From contig MLAK01001425.1 of assembly GCA_001839685.1 (NCBI GenBank), positions 1 to 15,935 of the forward strand: a stretch of 15,935 nucleotides of DNA, read 5' to 3'. The notes below the pieces were generated by a model. It did no database searches, was not told the origin of the DNA, and saw nothing but the letters and a program-made list of their open reading frames with translations. The stretch is from Tritrichomonas foetus. Taxonomy: Eukaryota; Parabasalia; Tritrichomonadida; Tritrichomonadidae. This document shows, piece after piece, positions 8,342-15,790 of the stretch; position 1 is the first letter of the stretch; each line of letters begins with the position of its first letter. The position numbers and the translations under genes are program-made.

Positions 8342-11300
8342 TCAAAGTAACCATGTTGTTTTGAGTTCAACTGATGCCTTTAGAAGCCACTTGCCGAACT
8401 CCTTGTCAATAACGAAGTCACTTTGTGAAATGATCTCTGATATCCATTTATTCGGTTCAGAAATGTCGAAAATATCGTCAAGAATGTTAAGTCTAAAAAG
8501 ACGAAGAGAATGTTCATACGCAAAAGAAGGATGAACTTTTCCTTTGCGAAGAAGAGTTTTTTTAATGAATTCCGCGCATGCGCGATGTGTGTCTGTGTGA
8601 AAAAGAAGTGGATATTCACCACAAACCACAATAAGCGCTTTCATTAGTTCATCATCATTATTAAACCTTGGAATCTTTTCAGGCGATTCATTTAAATACA
8701 TAATTAGAACGATGGAAAAAATCGCATTTGGATCAATATCAAATTTTAAAAAAGTGAATTTATATTTGGTTTGAAGATAATTCCAGTTCATTTTGGTACG
8801 AGCGCCTGTTCGATCTATGAAATATGATGGTGAACTAATCCCAAATATCTCAATTAAAAGAGATAATAAAGAAGTATGTTTGATTTCACGAAATAAAGGA
8901 AATAAACGAGAATAAAAAGTGTCATCTTGTCGTGAAATATTTACAATGGATTCGAAAATTGGTCGATAAAAAGTTTCAATTTTGGATTTAGATAATTTTT
9001 GTTCTTCAAGATTGAAGACATAAAATGATTGAATGACATGATCAGTGACAATGTCATCACCATGATGAAAAAGAAGAAATGGGTTCAATTGAACAACAGA
9101 AGCAACAACAATCGAAGAAAAATTTGAAAGTTTTGAAAGATCATGTTTGGTGTTGTTTACATTGTACCGTATTTCAAAATCTTTGCAGTGAACAACTTGC
9201 GGATTATACAGAAATACTAGATCGAAAGCCAAAGTTGACTTTGGAATTTGGGGAACTTCTAAACACAAAAAGTCATCAACAGAATCTTGAAAAGAAAGAG
9301 AATCGTCAAGAAAAGGCAAAAAATAATCGGAAATTAAGTCGGAATTTGGAATTTCAGATAAAATTTCAAAAGGGAAAGAATTGCGACTTTCTTTCATGAT
9401 TCGAAAAAGTGCATATTTTAGAATTGTCATGTTTGGATTTTCCAAAAGTGGCAGATTTTCGGTATCGTCCAAAGTTAGAACACACAGAGTTAAAATTTCA
9501 TTGGCTAAAAGATGTTTGGCATGTATGCAAAATTCCAACCACATAAGACGATAAAGTCTTGCGTGATAACAAATTTTAAAAAAAGTTAAAAAACTTTTGA
9601 AGTCAATGAATTGTGATTTTTTTGGTTTCAATAATCCTGTATACAAATAATAAACTAAATCGTATTTATAATGTTTTGGGATATTTAAAAGCTCGCTTTC
9701 GTCAAGTTGAAAGCGAGCTTTAAAAACATTTTTTGAAATACAAACATTGACAAACATATAAAATTCTGAAATTGGATAAGGATTGACTTGATGTGTTTTG
9801 AAAAGTTGCTTGAAATAAGTAGTTTGTTCATCTAATGATCCTTCAATTAATTCATTTTCTACAATGGCTGATAAAATTTCTTCTAATCCTTCAGAAATTG
9901 GTGTAAAATTGATTTGAAAGCTTGTGTGTGAATCAATCGGAAAATTTGTCTGATAAATTTCGGGAATCTCTGCAGGATGATTCACTGAATCGTTTGATTG
10001 ATCATTTACGGAAATGTCTGGATAAATTATCTGGTTGGTTAATTCTGTGTAGCCAGGTAACATTAAATCGAAAATTGAAATTCTGATGATGGATCGACAG
10101 AAGGCTCGCCTGTCTCGACTGTGATTGAGCCCACCTATAAGAAAAAGCCCATCATCTAAAAGCGCTAGAGAATGATAGGAAACATTAGGTATTTCTTCAG
10201 GAGTATTCAAAATTGTAAATTTCTTCTGTTGAATGTCGAATCTAACCAACATTAGTGAATTTAATTCCATCTTTTCTTGAGCAACAATCAAATCTGCACT
10301 AAATCCGAGTGATTTATGAATTGAATCAACACATCCACCAGTGAATACAATTTGTGGACCTAGAATTGGATGTTTTATTAAAATCAGTTTGCAACCTAAG
10401 TAACAATTTGTTAACTCACTCGGAACTTTAATGGATGAGAATGTGACGTTTTGAGGATTTGTTGTATCGAAAATATGAAGTGCTGTTGATAAATTTCTTG
10501 CCTGTGAATGTTCATGGGTTCCACCAAATACATACAATTTATTATTATAATAAACCATTGAAGATCCCCATCTTGGAGAGATTTTTTTAGGAAAATTTGC
10601 TAAGGTCCAATGTTGTGATAAAACCGAAAATTGCCAAAGTTCATTGAATCGTGACCGTTTAGTATTGATGGTTGTACCTCCACCGAAAACCCACATGCAT
10701 TGATGGTCACTGTCCCAAGCAGCACAATGAAAAAAGCGACCAAGGGGATTAACCACACCGACTGCTGGTACTATTGTAATTATATGATCATTTATTTCAT
10801 CATTAAAATCAATGATATTTTCTCCAATGAATATATCATTTTTGGTAATATTTTTTTGTGAATTTATTTGGTCGTTTCTTTGAAAACTTTTTTGTGAATT
10901 TCTTTGTGAAAAATGCACGTTCTGGCTTGGTGATGTTTTTTGTGAGTTTATTTGTCTGTCTGTTGAATGGATATTTTCAGAGCGTTTTTGGTCGTTCATA
11001 AATTTATGAATAATCAATAAATTTGAAATAAAAATCGCATTTGGATCTTCACTTTTTCCTGTCTGTTCATGAAGACCACCAAAAATAAAAGCCGAATGAG
11101 TTTCTTCACAATAAATACACGATGGTGCGATTAATCGACTGTATGGAAGTTCGTGCGATTTATAGGTGAGATTTCCGTTGTATTCGAGAATTAAATGTTT
11201 TCCAACAAGCGAATCATATTGCGCAGCAGTTAAATTATATTTCCGATTCATTAGATCAACAAAATTGTAACCGCCAATAATATGAATTTTTCCATTGTTT

Positions 11301-11380
11301 ACAAATGAATCCGCGCATACAATAGTCGAGTCTTCTGGGAACGGGAATATCTGAAAAAGTCTGGAAACTTCATCAGACAT
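8342..11380 (-). CDS. Large kelch-repeat protein with degenerate BTB/BACK-like C-terminal half
   Basis: This 1,012-residue protein has an N-terminal kelch propeller. Six strands ending in GG are visible: IHIIGG (32-37), AFIFGG (97-102), MWVFGGG (229-235), LYVFGG (282-287), IVFTGG (344-349) and LFLIGG (412-417). A polar N/Q/S/K insert (about 139-182) separates blades two and three. The C-terminal half is helical. YYLYTGLLKP (576-585) resembles the end of a BTB fold and is followed by BACK-like helices. A second region begins at DLVFLYN (720-726), with VLIMYLNESPEKIP (891-904) as a second BTB-like end. Six kelch blades plus two BTB-like regions recall LZTR1-type Cullin-3 adaptors, but the BTB match is weak and unproven. 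The role is probably protein-protein interaction, with substrate unknown. The gene has no clear initiator and carries an overlapping upstream ATG. It converges on the beta-adaptin gene. Confidence 0.85.
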   Translation of the reverse strand: MSDEVSRLFQIFPFPEDSTIVCADSFVNNGKIHIIGGYNFVDLMNRKYNLTAAQYDSLVGKHLILEYNGNLTYKSHELPYSRLIAPSCIYCEETHSAFIFGGLHEQTGKSEDPNAIFISNLLIIHKFMNDQKRSENIHSTDRQINSQKTSPSQNVHFSQRNSQKSFQRNDQINSQKNITKNDIFIGENIIDFNDEINDHIITIVPAVGVVNPLGRFFHCAAWDSDHQCMWVFGGGTTINTKRSRFNELWQFSVLSQHWTLANFPKKISPRWGSSMVYYNNKLYVFGGTHEHSQARNLSTALHIFDTTNPQNVTFSSIKVPSELTNCYLGCKLILIKHPILGPQIVFTGGCVDSIHKSLGFSADLIVAQEKMELNSLMLVRFDIQQKKFTILNTPEEIPNVSYHSLALLDDGLFLIGGLNHSRDRRAFCRSIIRISIFDLMLPGYTELTNQIIYPDISVNDQSNDSVNHPAEIPEIYQTNFPIDSHTSFQINFTPISEGLEEILSAIVENELIEGSLDEQTTYFKQLFKTHQVNPYPISEFYMFVNVCISKNVFKARFQLDESELLNIPKHYKYDLVYYLYTGLLKPKKSQFIDFKSFLTFFKICYHARLYRLMWLEFCIHAKHLLANEILTLCVLTLDDTENLPLLENPNMTILKYALFRIMKESRNSFPFEILSEIPNSDLISDYFLPFLDDSLSFQDSVDDFLCLEVPQIPKSTLAFDLVFLYNPQVVHCKDFEIRYNVNNTKHDLSKLSNFSSIVVASVVQLNPFLLFHHGDDIVTDHVIQSFYVFNLEEQKLSKSKIETFYRPIFESIVNISRQDDTFYSRLFPLFREIKHTSLLSLLIEIFGISSPSYFIDRTGARTKMNWNYLQTKYKFTFLKFDIDPNAIFSIVLIMYLNESPEKIPRFNNDDELMKALIVVCGEYPLLFHTDTHRACAEFIKKTLLRKGKVHPSFAYEHSLRLFRLNILDDIFDISEPNKWISEIISQSDFVIDKEFGKWLLKASVELKTTWLL
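9688..9721. repeat. 13-bp perfect inverted repeat inside the kelch gene
   Basis: AAAGCTCGCTTTC (9688-9700) and its exact reverse complement GAAAGCGAGCTTT (9709-9721) flank an 8-base loop. On the coding strand this covers residues 554-564 (KARFQLDESEL). It would form a stable stem in the mRNA or a cruciform in DNA. Function is unknown. Confidence 0.9.
10835..10966 (-). repeat. Degenerate tandem repeat encoding an N/Q/S/K-rich linker
   Basis: Within the kelch gene the minus strand repeats a unit related to CA(A/G)ATAAA(T/C)TCACAAAAA, read as QINSQK, RNSQKSFQRND and QINSQKNITKND. It encodes residues 139-182, an uncharged-polar and basic linker between kelch blades two and three. The copies are imperfect, suggesting old slippage expansion. 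Confidence 0.7.
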
Positions 11381-11384
11381 CCAT
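11373..11384 (-). other. Four-codon upstream ORF overlapping the kelch start codon
   Basis: The minus strand reads ATGGATGTCTGA. An upstream ATG lies 4 nt before the chosen kelch ATG, in another frame, and stops after three residues inside the kelch coding sequence. The next in-frame kelch ATG is far downstream at residue 44, past the first kelch strand, so the 11380 start is still preferred. Confidence 0.6.
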
Positions 11385-12002
11385 CCAATAGTAAACGGGA
11401 TCCTTTGAATATTTCAATAATGTTAACGATGAGATTGGACTGAATTCTAAGAAATAAAATTCAGAGAAATTGAATCAGAATGAAAATTTATTTTCCCTTC
11501 ACTTTTTTCGTCTCAGTTTCCTCATCATCATCATGTCTAGTTATTAATAACCATTATTCACACTCATACTTCTTAATGTTCATATATTGATCAAAAAATT
11601 AGACTTTCAGCTCTATTCAATGATCTATTTTTCAATTTTTTGGAATAAATTTTGTTTTTGTTTTTCTTTCTATTTTCATATCTATATACATCAAATTATT
11701 CATCCTGATTTTAAATCCTTATTAATACAACAAAAATCATTGATCAAAAAAAAGTTATTCAATTTGATCTGGATATATTGTAATCATTGCTTTCCTATGG
11801 AATTATAATATTTAAATACAATCCAACAATTTTACATCATTGAGAGAAATGTTTCCCTTTAGAAATTTGTGTTTTATCCATGATATCCACTTTTACAATA
11901 CTTATTTGATCAGTCTTCTGAATTAAAGACCATATATCTTATGAAATACTGGTTATTTTTTTGAATTCATTAATTCTCAATTGACAGAAATTGATCTTCG
12001 AA
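11381..12002. other. Divergent spacer between the kelch gene and a small protein gene
   Basis: This is 622 bp of AT-rich DNA carrying the promoters of both flanking genes. It holds a TAACGAT Myb-type site near the kelch end, a CAT microsatellite (11523-11534), and TCATTA at 11967-11972, 31 nt before the small gene. A 73-codon plus-strand open frame at 11587-11808 is rich in F, I, K and N codons, as expected of chance AT-rich sequence, so I do not call it. Confidence 0.55.
11424..11430 (+). promoter_or_regulatory. TAACGAT Myb recognition-like element
   Basis: TAACGAT matches the Myb recognition element (MRE-1/MRE-2r type) described in the Trichomonas vaginalis ap65-1 promoter. It lies about 45 bp upstream of the kelch start, within a divergent promoter region. 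A 7-base match could be chance. Confidence 0.3.
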
Positions 12003-12224
12003 ATGTCTCAGCAGCAAAGACCGAAGTTTTCATTTACAACAGTGAACGTAATGAGTGTAGAAGGGAATGGACAGGCGCCTATCATAAAGCAGAATGAGGA
12101 ACAGCAGGAGCCTCCAAAATTAGACTTAGCATCAATCACTTCAGTACCAAACAATGTTCAGGGAAGATCACCTTCAACACTTGGCATGTCACCAAGATTT
12201 GTGATGATTGATAAGAAAACTTGA
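12003..12224 (+). CDS. Small disordered protein, unknown function
   Basis: This 73-residue protein is polar and low in hydrophobic content. It starts MSQQQRPKFSF, has a Q/E/P-rich middle (about 25-40) and ends in an S/P-rich tail with TLGMSPRFVMIDKKT. It has no membrane segment, signal peptide or known domain and is probably intrinsically disordered, perhaps binding a partner through short motifs. Two SP sites (RSPST and MSPRF) could be phosphorylated by proline-directed kinases. The coding stretch is clearly less AT-rich than the DNA on both sides, which argues that it is real. I prefer ATG 12003 to the in-frame ATG 11991 because MSQQQ is a typical trichomonad start; this choice is uncertain. 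TCATTA at 11967 could be the initiator. I do not recognise a family. Confidence 0.6.
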   Translation: MSQQQRPKFSFTTVNVMSVEGNGQAPIIKQNEEQQEPPKLDLASITSVPNNVQGRSPSTLGMSPRFVMIDKKT

Positions 12225-12826
12225 TTATCATATTTTCTTATGAAATTCATGCCAGCTTTTTGATTTTTTTATAGATGTAGAATGAATTTAGATAATGCAT
12301 TACCAAATAAATGCTATATATAAACGCCATTCTAAAATATTTTCACCATTTTGTAAATGATTTTTATTTTATTTTATTATTTTTTTAAAGCGTCCAAGCA
12401 AGTTTTGTCAAGGAATAAAATGTCTTTTTTGAGAGATCCAATAAGATTTCAAATGAATAATGCAGAATATTAAACCTAATAATTTTCATAGAAGAATGGA
12501 ATTTACAATGTCCATATTTAAATCACTTTTTTGGAATATAATATTGATAAAAATAGATGATTACATACTATTTAATATGTACATTATGCCTTTATATCAT
12601 GATAGAATTATAAGGGGAAAGAATACAATCAAAACCTTTGTTTGCGCACCTTTATTTTTTTCATTTTTATTCTTTTTTCTAGAAATAAGTGTAATGAATG
12701 ATTTATAAAATGTTTCTACGTATGAACTGCAAAAACTCTCAAACATATAGGAAATAAAAGAAAGTACAAAATTGGTGAGAAATTTTCGAGATAAATTTAT
12801 AAAATTTTACAAAGATAATAACAAAA
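12225..12826. other. Convergent spacer between two small genes
   Basis: These 602 bp are very AT-rich, with homopolymer T runs. C-T5-GA-T7 (12256-12270) lies shortly after the upstream gene and resembles the beta-adaptin 3' end. An 82-codon plus-strand open frame at 12460-12708 is dominated by F, I, K, M and N codons and looks like chance. No gene is supported. Confidence 0.55.
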
Positions 12827-13066
12827 TTATGGTATATCAAGGGGAACGGGCTCCATCCAATTATCCGCCTCGGCTGCACCGGAAGCGAGTGTTTCCATTT
12901 GCTTTAAAATATCTGGCGTATCAAGGAAATTTTCTTGAGCAATTTCTGTTGACCATATCTGAGGAATCTTCAACTCGACCGTACTAACTGTATCTTTCAT
13001 CCATTTTTTGTCGACAATTGATGCTGTCATTGGATTCCATCTCCATTGAACATAATTGTGATCCAT
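12827..13066 (-). CDS. Small tryptophan-rich protein, unknown function
   Basis: This 79-residue protein has five tryptophans (YVQWRWNP, KKWMKD, QIWST, DNWME), an acidic helix-like middle (ENFLDTPDILKQMETLASG) and the C-terminal ending EPVPLDIP. It has no membrane segment or signal peptide. Its base composition and mixed amino-acid use differ sharply from the AT-rich spacers around it, supporting a real gene. The start at 13066 is the only methionine near a plausible initiator (TCATA, minus strand 13095-13091), which would give a leader of 27 nt. The next gene, the PFK-like one, is divergent. Small W-containing proteins of this size are often subunits of larger complexes, but that is a guess. 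I do not recognise the family. Confidence 0.65.
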   Translation of the reverse strand: MDHNYVQWRWNPMTASIVDKKWMKDTVSTVELKIPQIWSTEIAQENFLDTPDILKQMETLASGAAEADNWMEPVPLDIP

Positions 13067-13448
13067 TAATAAACTGACACGGAAATGTTATATGAAATAA
13101 ACCTGCTCTCATGGATGAATTAAAAATGCGTTTTTCTCAGTTAATATAAGACTTTTCATCTTATTAATACTATATAATATAATAATTTATCATTATATCT
13201 ATTATATTCAGATCAATAACTTATTAACTGGTTGCACATCACGATATCACCAAAATTCATAATCACCTCACAGATTATTATTAAATTAAATTTTTCCAAT
13301 TTTACCCCTAAATTGACCTTACATCAAGTACACCTTGAATTCAAAAGTAGCAATGATGAGATTTTTTCAGAGAAAAAATTGAAAGATAATCTTAATATAA
13401 ACAGTTAAAAAATAACATTTCAATACTTTATTTTATCTTTTTTCAATT
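13067..13448. other. Divergent promoter spacer
   Basis: This is 382 bp of AT-rich DNA shared by the small W-rich gene (-) and the PFK-like gene (+). On the PFK side there is a Myb-like AACAGTTA near 13400 and only imperfect initiators (TCAAT at 13420 and 13443). No gene or structured RNA is seen. Confidence 0.5.
13091..13095 (-). promoter_or_regulatory. Initiator (Inr) of the small W-rich gene
   Basis: On the minus strand TCATA matches TCAY(T/A). It would place transcription start 27 nt before the ATG. A nearer TCAGT (13077-13073) breaks the consensus at the pyrimidine position. Confidence 0.45.
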
Positions 13449-14426
13449 ATGTCTCAAGACGCTTTCGCTGTAGTTTCCAGTGGAACTGATAATAGTGGAA
13501 TCAATGCTGCCATCAGAGCAGCTGTTCGTACAGCTGCCTCACAAGGTGCACGCGTTTTTGGAGTTCGAAACGGATTTCGCGGATTTTTAGAAGATAACCT
13601 CATCAACTTAACGAGTCGTGACGTTTCTGGTAAAATTGGAAAGGCAGGTTGCTTCCTCGGAACAACCAAGCCCTCAAATATGCTTTCTGGTGACAATCTA
13701 TCCCTCGCAATCAAAAATCTCAAAAAGCGCAATGTGAAAGGTGTCGTCGTCATTGGTGGTTTAAATTCACTTCGAAACTCCAGAAAACTTATGGAACACG
13801 GAATTAACGTGATGGGAGTTCCATCCACAATTCAGGATGATATTGCTGGAACTGATATCGCTCTTGGTGTTGATACCGCAGTCAACAATATTGTGAAGTG
13901 TATTGATCGAATTCGTGGAAGCTCATCTTCACGCGATAAAACATTCATCGTTCAAGTTGAAGGGCGTACATGCGGCTCTCTTGCTCTTCGTTCATCAATC
14001 GTCTCAGGTGCTGATTTTTGTCTCATTCCAGAAATGCCATTTTCCGATTTGGATCATCTTGTCAAAAAGATGGCAATGTTCTCACTCAAAGGAAAAAATC
14101 AATGTTTGACAATTTTGTCAGGCGGTTGGAAACCAGGAATTGAAGAGCTTACTCAGTATCTCGAAGCTCACCAACATGAAACAGATCTCTATGTTAGAAC
14201 AACTGTTTTGGGATACGTCCAACGTGGTGGTCCACCAACAGGCTACGACCGTCTTCTCGGAACTCGAATGGGAAACCTTGCAATGTCCGAACTCATCGAA
14301 GGAAAGACCGGACAAATGATTGCACTCAGGGAAGGCAAAGTTGTGTCAGTACCATTCGAAGAAAGCCTTGACAAGGAGAAGGTGGCGGACCAAGACCTCA
14401 TCAGGCTGTTTAAGAGCACTCGCTAG
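13449..14426 (+). CDS. Phosphofructokinase-fold protein, predicted catalytically inactive
   Basis: This 325-residue protein aligns end to end with bacterial 6-phosphofructokinases (about 320 residues), which normally phosphorylate fructose 6-phosphate in glycolysis. Conserved fold blocks include SGINAAIRAAVRTA (16-29), KGVVVIGG (97-104), GTDIALGVDTAVN (134-146), ADFCLIPE (188-195) and LGYVQRGGPPTGYDR (254-268). Key active-site positions are changed. The nucleotide/metal motif GGDG (or GGDD in PPi enzymes) is GGLN (103-106). The catalytic TIDND is TIQDD (127-131), so the usual base Asp is Gln129. The first loop GGDAPG is GTDNSG (12-17), MGR is EGR (171-173), and the HIQRGG His is Tyr256. Part of the sugar-phosphate site remains (Arg250 and Arg259). 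The frame is intact with good codon use, so it is not a decaying pseudogene. A regulatory subunit or metabolite sensor is possible. TCAAT lies 6 nt before the start. Confidence 0.88.
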   Translation: MSQDAFAVVSSGTDNSGINAAIRAAVRTAASQGARVFGVRNGFRGFLEDNLINLTSRDVSGKIGKAGCFLGTTKPSNMLSGDNLSLAIKNLKKRNVKGVVVIGGLNSLRNSRKLMEHGINVMGVPSTIQDDIAGTDIALGVDTAVNNIVKCIDRIRGSSSSRDKTFIVQVEGRTCGSLALRSSIVSGADFCLIPEMPFSDLDHLVKKMAMFSLKGKNQCLTILSGGWKPGIEELTQYLEAHQHETDLYVRTTVLGYVQRGGPPTGYDRLLGTRMGNLAMSELIEGKTGQMIALREGKVVSVPFEESLDKEKVADQDLIRLFKSTR

Positions 14427-14896
14427 AATTTCCGAAAATAAAACTATTGTCTACTTTATTGACTTGTATCTATAATTTCATGGTACCATTTTTGAAATGA
14501 TATTCTTCTAACACGTTGTGTCAGGAGAGAGCCTAGATTGGACCTCTGGATTATTGTTGTACATCCAAAATTTTATTAAATCTAATACTATCATTTAAAT
14601 CAGGAAATGATGACATTTCTGTGATTAAATCAAATTCTTTTGTAATTCGAAAGTGAGCAACTTTCTGAATTATAGCTAATGAGATGATATTTAACAACTA
14701 GACTGAACAATTTCATGTATAAAGGTGAATCTATTAAAGAGAAAAAGGAATCAATAAAATATAGAAAATAAATCGAAAAAGATTCCAAAAAAAAAGAGAA
14801 GCAAAATTTCATATAAAAAATATTTAAAAAGCGAGTTCGAATGTGGAATAAAATTCATTTTTATCATTCATATAATTATGATTTTCCTGTGCGGTT
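14427..14896. other. Convergent spacer between the PFK-like and membrane protein genes
   Basis: These 470 bp are AT-rich 3' flanks of two facing genes. An AATAAAA sequence (14438-14444) follows the PFK-like stop. GAGTTCGAATG near 14833 resembles part of a tRNA B box, but no A box or acceptor pairing surrounds it. A 60-codon minus-strand frame at 14630-14812 is F/S/Y-rich and looks like chance. Confidence 0.55.
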
Positions 14897-15790
14897 TTAT
14901 GCGACATGATATTGATGTGCCTCGACCAGCAAGAAGAATATGTAGAGTATGGGGCAAGTCATAGCTTGCCAGCCGCAAATACGCCAGGACGGGCGAATGA
15001 ACGCCTCCTGGTACATGAAAACGAATGTTATGAGCATGCAAAGCAATGCTGTACTTGTTTGCTTCTTCTTGAAGCTTTTATCTCCAAAGAAAACTGTGAG
15101 GCCTTTCATATCATTGGCTTTATTCCAGTTTTCCAGTGAAAATTTGAGAGAAATAAGTGAAGTAAGAACAAGGGTGACTCTTAAAAAGACTGTGAAGAAT
15201 CCTGCTGACTCACACAAGATTGGAACAATTGAGAGTGATGTACGAAGGGCAATTAAACATGGATCGCTGATAATTCCATTATCGCAAACAATTGTGAATA
15301 AAAATGCAAATACAAGTCCTGCAAAAACAACGCCGTGGTACCATGAAAGGAGCCAATTTTCAAATCCGTACATAAGTAAAACAAGTGTTGTTGTAAATGA
15401 TACGATACTGATTGATGTTATGGCAATTCGATATGGGACGCTGTCACGTGGTGGAAGAAGTTTTCCGTTTGTGCTGGGCGAGTTGAGTGTTTTTAATAAG
15501 TAGCGAGAGCAAAAGCAAGTCAGGCGGGTGAAATAATATGATTCGATAAACGAAACTGGAAATGTGAGAAATTGAATAAAGTAATTGATTGGTGTTTCAA
15601 ATTCTTCCGGTAAAAATGTAAACACTATCATGAGGATCAAAGGCAACAGAATGAACCATTCTGTCCCAATTGATCTCCCGCGTAAGGAAGTGGTAAGAAT
15701 AGCGCCAAATCCGATAAATATACCGAACATTGCTTTGGTATATGTTGGGTTTCGAAGGAAAACGAAATCAGGTTCGATACTTTCACTCAT
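14897..15790 (-). CDS. Multi-pass membrane protein, unknown family
   Basis: This 297-residue protein is largely hydrophobic, with about eight or nine likely membrane segments: roughly residues 17-34, 43-60, 68-87, 121-142, 148-169, 178-195, 197-215, 246-262 and 275-290. The N-terminus (MSESIEPDFVFLRNPTYTK) is polar and has no signal peptide. Polar loops include a basic/proline stretch (NGKLLPPRDSVPYR, 108-121) and a lysine-rich stretch (GDKSFKKKQ, 236-244), both likely cytosolic by the positive-inside rule. An acidic residue, a Cys-Asp pair and a Glu (FTIVCDNG, CESAG) lie within or beside segments and could line a pore or active site. I recognise no family; transporter, channel or membrane enzyme are all open. 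No TCAY(T/A) initiator is found upstream, only TCAAAA sequences. The gene converges on the PFK-like gene. Confidence 0.8.
   Translation of the reverse strand: MSESIEPDFVFLRNPTYTKAMFGIFIGFGAILTTSLRGRSIGTEWFILLPLILMIVFTFLPEEFETPINYFIQFLTFPVSFIESYYFTRLTCFCSRYLLKTLNSPSTNGKLLPPRDSVPYRIAITSISIVSFTTTLVLLMYGFENWLLSWYHGVVFAGLVFAFLFTIVCDNGIISDPCLIALRTSLSIVPILCESAGFFTVFLRVTLVLTSLISLKFSLENWNKANDMKGLTVFFGDKSFKKKQTSTALLCMLITFVFMYQEAFIRPSWRICGWQAMTCPILYIFFLLVEAHQYHVA

Noticed and set aside
9079..9399. A 106-codon plus-strand open frame rich in K and Q
   Set aside because: It is antisense to the kelch gene and looks like the reverse reading of F/L-rich coding sequence.
12460..12708. An 82-codon plus-strand open frame in a spacer
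   Set aside because: It is made almost only of AT-type codons, has no recognisable motif, and is what chance gives in such DNA.
12981..12992. ACTAAC, as in the trichomonad intron branch-site motif ACTAACACACAG
   Set aside because: It is followed by TGTATC rather than ACACAG and has no matching 5' GTAYGT. No gene here needs an intron to explain its frame.
13454..13828. A 124-codon minus-strand open frame
   Set aside because: It is a shadow of the PFK-like gene, which has clear family blocks in the plus frame.
14828..14845. A tRNA-like B box (GAGTTCGAATG)
   Set aside because: No A box at the right distance and no acceptor stem pairing on either strand.
14949..15503. A 184-codon open frame on the plus strand
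   Set aside because: It is antisense to the membrane protein gene, whose hydrophobic segments and normal start make it the real one.
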